Shown one piece after another: positions 52,205 to 60,000 of a stretch of DNA of 60,000 nucleotides. The translations under genes were made by a program, and so were the position numbers. The notes beneath the pieces are model-generated. The model was not told where the DNA came from. It saw only the letters and a list, made by a program, of their open reading frames with translations, and did no database searches. The DNA is from Apostichopus japonicus (Eukaryota > Echinodermata > Holothuroidea > Aspidochirotida > Stichopodidae), in NCBI RefSeq assembly GCF_037975245.1, contig NC_092567.1, positions 20,585,376 to 20,645,375 on the forward strand. Direction: 5' to 3'. The first letter of the stretch is position 1; each line of letters opens with the position of its first letter.

Positions 52205-54930
52205 GATGTCATGTTTTAGACTTGCTAAGGTATAAGGTCTTCTATGATAATATTTATTACAAGTAAACTTCTTTCAAACTTCTTTTGTTTGTAAAAGATG
52301 GCGGCTAGATTTGCTTTCTCGAGCCCTCTTTTTCATTCTTTTAAATGATCAAGGTTTTTATTTATTTCTTCTTTCTTGTCTTTTCTGCATTTTACCTTTC
52401 TTTTCCGTTATTCTTTCTTTCTCTTGATACATTTAGGGGACAAAAATGACAGCCATACGTTGATCTGTCAAGTCCACAACATCCTTCCTGCTAATTAAGA
52501 ATGATACATTCAAGTTTTCGCCGTTTTATCTATTTTTTGGTTATTCAAACCCACCCCCCCCCCCCCAATCTTCTATTTCCTATTTTTATATATATTATTT
52601 TGAAGTAATTATATATGGTTTGTGATCAATTTCCTTTACAGTATTTTAGATACATTATAGTATAAATAAGTACAGACGAAAATTCCCTAAAGGAAGCAGC
52701 TTCCGTTGTTTTTTAAAAATGAAGCCTGATGCACTAATGTAATTACTCTATTGCTTATTTATTTCTAGAAAAACGACATATATTTGCTCCAATCATTTTA
52801 ATTTTTTTGTTTTTTGCAAATGGTATTCCGGGCTCACTTAGCCGTAAGGTATCTTCGTCACGTCAAATCTACACATGGTCTCCTGATTATTAACTTAATA
52901 AAAGGAAAGTGAGAAATAAATAGAAATAAATAAAAAAGGAACATTTCTCGAAATATTAATAGTATATATGAAAAAGATGTATATAATGTATGTCTCACAT
53001 AGTCCTCAAATTTGATACTTCAAATCGGCTAACTTCAGATGTAGGTTGGGGACTGCTTTCCCCAGAGATAGTTTTCTTTTTTTCAAGGAAATTGATGCCA
53101 TTTATTTAACAAAAAGACTAAATTAAGGAACGAATTCGTCGGACTGTCATCAAAGAAGTCTCAGAGAGGGAGAGAGAGAAGTGGGGGAGGGGGGGGGGGG
53201 GCTGTTGGCAACAATATACAACATAGTTTGATAAAAGTTATCATAATAAGCTAATAAGTATGTTGGCGTCGCTTTGGTAATTCCAAACAGGACACATTTC
53301 CACGCCCTTTAGTTTGTCAGTACCTGCGTTTTTGTCATGTTTGTTTTTCGTAACCACATTCTCATTCTTCCAGTATGTACATACTTGTGTGCCTCAGCAT
53401 TGGTTTGTGTATTTTCTATTTAGTTAACCATTTTAGCCGTAGTTAAGGCAACATTAGCCAGAAGTCATAGCCTTACAAATGACCTCTGCGTGACCGATTT
53501 TTAACATGCAAAGCTGGATAGTTGTCTATGCTGTATGGTAATAAGGTCGGAGCCACTTACTAGGTCATTGTGAGTTATGTTACCAGGGGGTGTCCCAGCA
53601 TTTGTGAAAATGGGGTGGCCCTGGGGTCGACTCCTACGCTAGGGGGTCTGGGGTGGGGTACTCATCCAGACAAAACATAGACGTGAAATGGTCCATTAGG
53701 TCTTCACGAAAGGTTGTGCTAATTATTATTATTTTCTATTTTTTGTGACGGTTGAAAAAGAGGAGGGGGGGGGGTGGGGTTGGATTTGTATACCCTACAC
53801 CCCCGGTTGTAAGTGGGGTAAATGTCTTCGGAGAGTAAAGTAAGTTTTGTTTCTTTTAACGAAAGTAACAGCTAAAATGTTAAAACCAAAATTAAAATAC
53901 TAAATAGTGACTTTCTCCGTCTTTCTCAGCTCATGACGAAAACCTACAAAAAACAAATAAACAGGTTTTAACAGAGCATATAGTTACAGTGCCTCCCACC
54001 CTTCCCCCAGGGACTGTGACTGATTCAACCCATTTACGCATTTCAGCAATGGTGAAATACGGGTATGTGACGCCAGACGTCACCCCCCCCCCCCCTTATC
54101 GACTTCTCCCCACTCCCCATTACCTGTCACTGTAAGCATTACCCCACGAAGTTGACTCACTGTACGAAACGTCCATCCGACATTATACGGCAGAAAAATA
54201 AGTTTAAAAAATAAATATTAAGCAGATAGGTCTAAAAATATTAAATAGTAAGAATGCTTCTATACTTTATGCCTGTAGCAGTTACCCTCTTGAGGTTTTT
54301 ATGTCTAAAATGAGTATTTGTCAGTCATACATGCTTTGCGCGGTTAAAATGGGATCATAATCATTCTACTTCCGACCTATTTTTTTTTTGGGCTTTACCA
54401 TATAGCTTATAGATATGAATTCATCTGTCAGTTATAAGTTTTTGTTTGGAGGCTTAATTCTAAAAGCAGTTCATACTCAAATAAATATTTCTTCCTTTAC
54501 CAAAGTGTGCACATTCCGCTCCCTACTATACAATTACATGTATGGTCACGCACTGGCCTACTTGATATGTATAATTGCTTTTTAGAGCTCCTTTTCTATT
54601 TTATTTATATTTTGTCCCCCCTTTTCATCCTTCTTCGTTTGATATAATCAATGACCGCGTGACGACATAAAATTCATTTGGGAAATTCATCACATTGCTA
54701 ATTCAATATGAATTAATCACACCCCCCCCCCCCAAAAAAAAGGGGGGGTGAGATATATTTACACACAAAAAAAGGAAAGTAAACTGAATTCTTATCATCA
54801 ATAAAGTAGAGTATATGGTTAAAGTTTAAGTGGACTAATATTTTTCAGATTTGCCGTTCTCTCATGTGTTCACAAAGACCTTGTTCCCTTAAGGCGTAAC
54901 GGTAGCCTATATGAAGAGCCTATATACGGA
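52205..54930. other. Non-coding stretch
   Basis: No exon could be supported. Contains poly-C/G runs at 52552-52566, 53188-53200, 53766-53774 and 54084-54095, a G-rich zone at 53586-53665 and the C-A-G hairpin-forming run at 54722-54748. Confidence 0.45.
54722..54748. repeat. C12-A8-G7 homopolymer triplet
   Basis: A run of 12 C, then 8 A, then 7 G. The C and G runs can pair as a hairpin with an A loop. Confidence 0.9.
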
Positions 54931-55256
54931 CAAATACGTGTGGTTGAGTGGAGTGCATTGCTCTCTACTCAACTGAACACGTTACAGTTCAAGCTTCTAG
55001 AAGATTCTCAAACAATATTACTACTGTCGAGTTTCATTCCTTTTTTAGCTGTTTTTTGTTGGTGCCGCTTGTGGTGGATGTTGGGTGTGTGTGGGGGTGT
55101 GGGGGTGGGGTGGAGGGAGAGGAGCGGTCAGTTCTTTCTTTTCACTCATGTAGAATAGTTACATACAATCTATTTTTTTATGTTATCGAACAATGTTATC
55201 TAAACAAAGAAGAAGACAAATATCAAAATCAACTCCGAAAGTCTACTTATGGTGGT

Positions 55257-55436
55257 GGGGGGGGGGGGGGGTTAGTGGGAAGGGAGGTTGGGAGGGGTGG
55301 TGAACATAACAAAAAGCCCTACTTCACAGTACATAAATATACCACATGTGTGTTTGGTACAATCTCAATAGTTGAAAATCCTCCACATAGACACGTCTTC
55401 TAAACAACATAACATCTTAGCCCCCCCCCCCCCCCC
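55257..55436. repeat. Paired poly-G (55257-55271) and poly-C (55421-55436) tracts
   Basis: Fifteen G and sixteen C, about 150 bases apart in opposite sense. These are the longest such runs that I measured here, placed as an inverted pair. Confidence 0.85.
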
Positions 55437-56025
55437 TCAAGTCCAGTACATATAAAACAAAACTGTGGTTCTGCGTTTGAAGGAACGACTGTATAATTCT
55501 ATTGATTTTACCTCATTTCTTGATGGGTTTTTCGTGGGAGAGTGGCAGGACAGAAACAGGGAGAAATGAAAGCGTTGGTTGGTGCAGAATATTGGCTTAA
55601 CTATAAAAGGGAAGGACTGACCCTCTCGATTTTGACAATGCAAATTAATGTCATTAGTTCACAATTAGTTAGAAAGTTGTGGTACTTAAAAAACAAAGGT
55701 ACACGCGTCAAAGCCACCGAGTCAGGGAAACCAGTTGACATGTACTGGATGCAAATGTTCTCGCAAATTTCTATTTCACTGTATTATATCACTGTCACTG
55801 TATATGAGAGTAACGATAACTTATGAACAAACAAATCACGAAACCTGTGTCACGTGGGAGGAAAAGTCATGTGAGGTGTTAGACTTATGTTACGAGTACA
55901 TCATGCATGAGTACGAGTACAAGACGAATCGGCGTTCCTTGGTTTGAGTACAAAATTCGAGTACATGGACTCCAAGGGCGATTACAATTATAGATTGGAC
56001 TACATAACAGATATAGGCCTATGTA

Positions 56026-56027
<2 letters not shown>

Positions 56028-56057
<30 letters not shown>

Positions 56058-56062
56058 GATAT

Positions 56063-56118
<56 letters not shown>

Positions 56119-56140
56119 ATTTATATATTTATATAGCTCT
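56028..56140. repeat. (TA)n microsatellite with GATA and TTTA interruptions
   Basis: TA repeats with a few TAGATA and ATTTATA interruptions. Confidence 0.9.
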
Positions 56141-56889
56141 ATTTATTGACAGAACAGTCTTTAAAAGAGTGAATACTAGTAACAACGGTGCTACTGTAAA
56201 TGATAGTTCCCTGATGTGTCTATCGACCGTAACTGTTCACCATAGCTAGCTGCACGTATTTCAAAGAAATTTTCATAACAGAGGGTATACACATAGGGTT
56301 ACAGAGCATAGGCGGTATTTTACATAGTTTATTTGCAGACTGGGCGTTATTACGATATAGTTAACAATATAGGAAATGTATTATAACGCATCACACGTGA
56401 CTTTCACACCAACATGCACTGAGCCTTTATCTCTGTTTGTCGGTGTGGGCGAAATGATAACACCTGTTTTTAATTCATTTTTAAATTTTGCATTGAATTT
56501 CTTCTGAAATCAAAACACATAAAACTTAAAAACAGTGTTGATTTTTAACTATCAATATGTTAATAAAATCGGCGAACTTGGTTAATGAAAGACTTAACAA
56601 CTTTGTTAGCCATGACTAAAACAGCTTCTCTTTATGATAATTGCTCTTTTTTTCTCTCGATCGGATAAGAAATAAAATTACACTAAATGAAGTTCATAGG
56701 CTTGACAATTCTATAAGTCTCAATATCAAATTATGAATAAAAAGTCGACATATTTTCCATAGTTTCGCATATATATATATATATATAGTTATATATTGTT
56801 ATATGTATATATATAAATATATATATATTTATATTAATATATATATAAATATATATATGTGTGTGTAAATACACACACATATATATAAA

Positions 56890-57085
56890 CAGGTGGTGGC
56901 AGATGCCTACAGTGGAATTACGACCTTCCTTATCGGTTTCGAACCTCTGGAAATACAATCAGCATCATTAGCCTAGTGATTAGGGTGCCGTATATAAAGC
57001 GGGAGACCCGGGTTCGAATCCCGGTGGAGGCTGGAAGTTTGCTTACTGTTCTGGATTTTCCAACCCACTACAATTTGAATTATAT
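56890..57085 (+). repeat. SINE family B, most complete copy
   Basis: In order: CCTACAGTGGAATTACGACC, then a first B-box-like GGTTTCGAACCTCTGG, then TTAGCCTAGTGATTAGGGT (A box), GCGGGAGACCCGGGTTCGAA with TCCCGG (canonical B box), TGGAGGCTGGAAG, CTGTTCTGGATTTTCC, and a TA-rich end that passes into a (TA)n array. Related copies lie at 1066, 26200, 26501 and 42744. Confidence 0.85.
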
Positions 57086-57245
<160 letters not shown>

Positions 57246-57249
57246 TGTA

Positions 57250-60000
57250 GTATATATATACATAGTTCATTGTGAAATTTCGAGCAATACTCACCAACCA
57301 ATACGTTATCTTGTCTTTGCACCGTCCAAACTGTCAGAAAGTTTTAAAAAAAGGGGGCAAACAAACTTCCAGAAGGCTGTGTTAGTATTTTCGCTTTCCT
57401 TCACCAACTTGCTACACAAATTTGAAGAAAAAAAACAGTCTCACTTATAAACCGTACCGACGAATTAGCTTACTAACTAACAAACGAACTGAAAATATCC
57501 TGAATTCCTTGCTCTATTACAAATCAGGGTTCTAAACAACTATAGCAAACTTTAATAACTTCTTTTCTTTTCTGTTCCGGTTTTGTTTTTGGCTTCTTGT
57601 CTTCTGTCGTGCTGTAGTATGTATATTACCATTGGGTGTAGTCAATAGACCAAGCGTGTGGAGGCGTACTTGGCAGGACTCAATTGAATATACTATTATC
57701 GACGCCAAAGCTAACGGAAGAAAAACAAAAAAAATATCAAAACCGAAGGTACTCCCGTGTGTGTAGGTTGAGTGCACAACGACCGATCTTATTCCAGTGT
57801 TAAAACTGCTACGGGGTCCAAGGTCTGTTACACAGGCATCAAGGTTGTTTACACAGCGCAAACAATTATATACCCAACAAAAGTTCTCGTGTCGAAAAAG
57901 AAAAATGGACATTGAATTTTTTTTTCTCTTTTATCATTATTATACCAATGACAATTGTCCTCGTTACACGCTAAAAAGAGATACGTCAGGTTATTTCACG
58001 GTGACGTCACACTGGTGTCGTCCAATCGAAGGCAAACATTGGCGAAATTCCTTTCCCATACACTTTTGACGCGGTGATGTATATAGATTTGTATAGCCCA
58101 GATCGCCTACATATAGTAGAAAAAATATATAGGTTATATTCAGTTCACAACAGCATATATAATATAGATATATACAGAATGCTTAACGGTTAGTCACACA
58201 CCACGAGACTGTTATGTGTGGTCTTCTCCGATTGACAAGTCTCAACAGCGCACTCTCTCGTTAAAATCCGACAATCTCAAATTGTACTTCCAAATTGTCA
58301 ATGGATTTGCTGACGAACAGAGCTTAAGAAATAAAGAAAAAAAAAACTAGATTAAAATCTTGGCGTATCTATGGACAAAAATCAGCAGCTTTATTTCCAT
58401 ACTCGTTTTACGCTAATAACGTGGAATTGTTCTCTTGTCCTGGTCGTACTTTATCTTTGGTTATCTCTCTTTTCTTTTTCACTGTCTGTTCTCTCCACTT
58501 CTGTCTCTCTCTCTCCACCTCTGCGCAACAAACTTCTTCAATTCCGAAGTTCAATCAGTAAACCATAAAAAAAACAATGGAATGATTGCTGCGTATCTTG
58601 ATCCTGACAATGTCGTTTTTATTCCTTTTCCATCTTTACTCTCGCCACATCTCTCCATCTCCCTCTTTCTCTCTCTCTTTCTCTTTCCTACTCTATCTAT
58701 CTAGCTATCTATCTCAAGTCGGAAGTTATCTCAAACCTTCACCTTCGATGTGTGTTTCCGTAATAATAAACTAAATCGTGTTTTTAGCAGCCTGTATACG
58801 AGTCGGTTTATTGATGTTAATAACTGTACATGTTGAAATTCATATTCGATATCTTCAAAACGACAACGTCATTAGCTCTTTCGTTTTTTTTTGTGCCGGA
58901 AAGGTCAAAATAGAGAGAAAACTAAAAACTATACACGCACGATTGCAAAACATAAACTTTGGAATAACATTTTTTAAACTTCTTTCTTTCTGTTTTATTT
59001 TTTATATTTTTCGACGCCTTTGACCTTGTAATGTATAGCCTTGATGTACACCATTCATTGACGTATTTATCGGCTAAATAAAGAACAAGAATAAGAACAA
59101 GAAAGGAGAGAAGAACAATAAAAAAAAATATATCATTTTTTTTTTAAAAACTTGAGTAGAAGTCAAGTAAAAGAAGAGTAATTACAGGGTTAAAAAGAGG
59201 TGACACTGAACAAATATGAACCAAAAAAATTGAAAGAAGTTTTGAACCATACCTCCTTGGAATTTAGTATGTAGTGAACCAAAATACCTGACCCCCCTTC
59301 CCCCTCCCCACCCAAAAAAATGGAAAGAAAGTGCGGTTTACTTTGTATAAGAAAGTTAAAATATTTGAGGAATTATTGTAAGGATGACATGAAGTGTACT
59401 CTCATGGTAGGCTGTCATATCAACCGTGTACAGTCTATTGTAAGAATGATAGTTTCAAATCAGTCCATGCATATTATTGAGCACAAAATCATAAGTCCAT
59501 TGTATAGCAACCACCGGGAATGTAATAACCGTCGTTTTTTTTTTTGTATAGCAAACCCAGCATTCTTGAGGGGGTGAGGGGCTGGGGGGGTAGGTGTGGT
59601 GGGACGGGATAGGGGAAATGGAAATTGGTGGAGAAGGGATTAGTGCTAGATAAAGTTACACACAGGTACAGCTGTACACGGGCTACATATTTCTGTCGCC
59701 CGCTTATACCAATCCTGCAAATCCCCATCAGATCAAGTCAACTCGTCCCACCCCTTTCACCCCGTTTCACAAGTACTCCTGTCACCCCTGGTACCCGGCG
59801 CACCCGCCCTAACATAGAGGACCCCATGGATGATACCTATAATGTCATTATTGTCCTTGCAAAAATTGTTGAAGACATGCGTTGAGGACATGTCATTTAT
59901 GGCCAAAAAGCAGCATCCCATTCGTTTTTTTGTATATAAGTATTAGGTAATTCCTTGAGGGGAGCTGGCCTATACCGGTAGCCTATTTGTATACTGTACT
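57250..60000. other. Non-coding stretch to the window end
   Basis: No supported gene. Contains a pyrimidine-rich zone (58455-58700, CT repeats), a CRE palindrome at 58002, A- and T-runs near 59120, and C/G-rich tracts at 59290-59310 and 59570-59600. The open frames here lack recognisable motifs or phase-consistent neighbours. Confidence 0.4.

Noticed and set aside
54930-55010. tRNA-like segment (TGGTTGAGTGGAG ... AGTTCAAGCTTC)
   Set aside because: The A-box match is fair but the B box is poor and no second copy or SINE body was found.
57532-57912. 126-codon minus-strand ORF
   Set aside because: No recognisable domain, and the hydrophobic and basic parts do not form a coherent protein; no supporting splice sites.

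Overview
The window is eukaryotic, and most likely from a marine deuterostome invertebrate; an echinoderm such as a sea cucumber is my best guess at modest confidence. It is AT-rich, with small coding exons separated by introns of hundreds to thousands of bases, canonical GT/AG splice sites, long (TA)n arrays, dozens of poly-G/poly-C runs, and several tRNA-derived SINE families. There are no operons, bacterial genes or CRISPR arrays. The organism call rests on general character and on the two genes below.

Two genes can be reconstructed by joining exons whose phases agree. (1) Positions 347-6247, plus strand, hold the last six coding exons (396 residues) of an HPS5-like gene, a BLOC-2 subunit of lysosome-related organelle biogenesis. 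Its last two exons encode a complete RING-H2-type C3H2C3 ligand series, which I do not recall in vertebrate HPS5. (2) Positions 30974-25629, minus strand, hold a complete three-exon gene for a 142-residue secreted precursor: a signal peptide, then at once a short two-cysteine peptide ending at a Lys-Arg site, then a long acidic propeptide. The peptide core (Cys-x2-Gly-x2-Phe-Arg-Pro, then a second Cys) resembles melanin-concentrating hormone, so I call it a candidate MCH-type or new neuropeptide precursor. This is the most interesting item in the window.

The rest is repeats and non-coding DNA. From 6.3 to 25.6 kb lie a SINE, a 216-bp palindromic MITE, a perfect 52-bp inverted repeat with a hammerhead-like motif, a 34-bp minisatellite and G/C-rich tracts. 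The introns of the neuropeptide gene hold SINE pieces, a 630-bp CATT array and a Z-DNA-prone tract. From 31 to 38.4 kb lie a 262-bp palindromic MITE, a second copy of the first SINE, a weak AT-hook gene start and two hAT-like non-autonomous elements with 8-bp target-site duplications. From 38.4 to 60 kb lie (TA)n arrays, a G-rich telomere-like block, a SINE head with a triplicated A box, another full SINE and no convincing gene.

The two genes have no obvious functional link. The repeats tie the window together: related SINE copies occur on both strands, and in one family the long (TA)n arrays begin exactly at the SINE 3' end.
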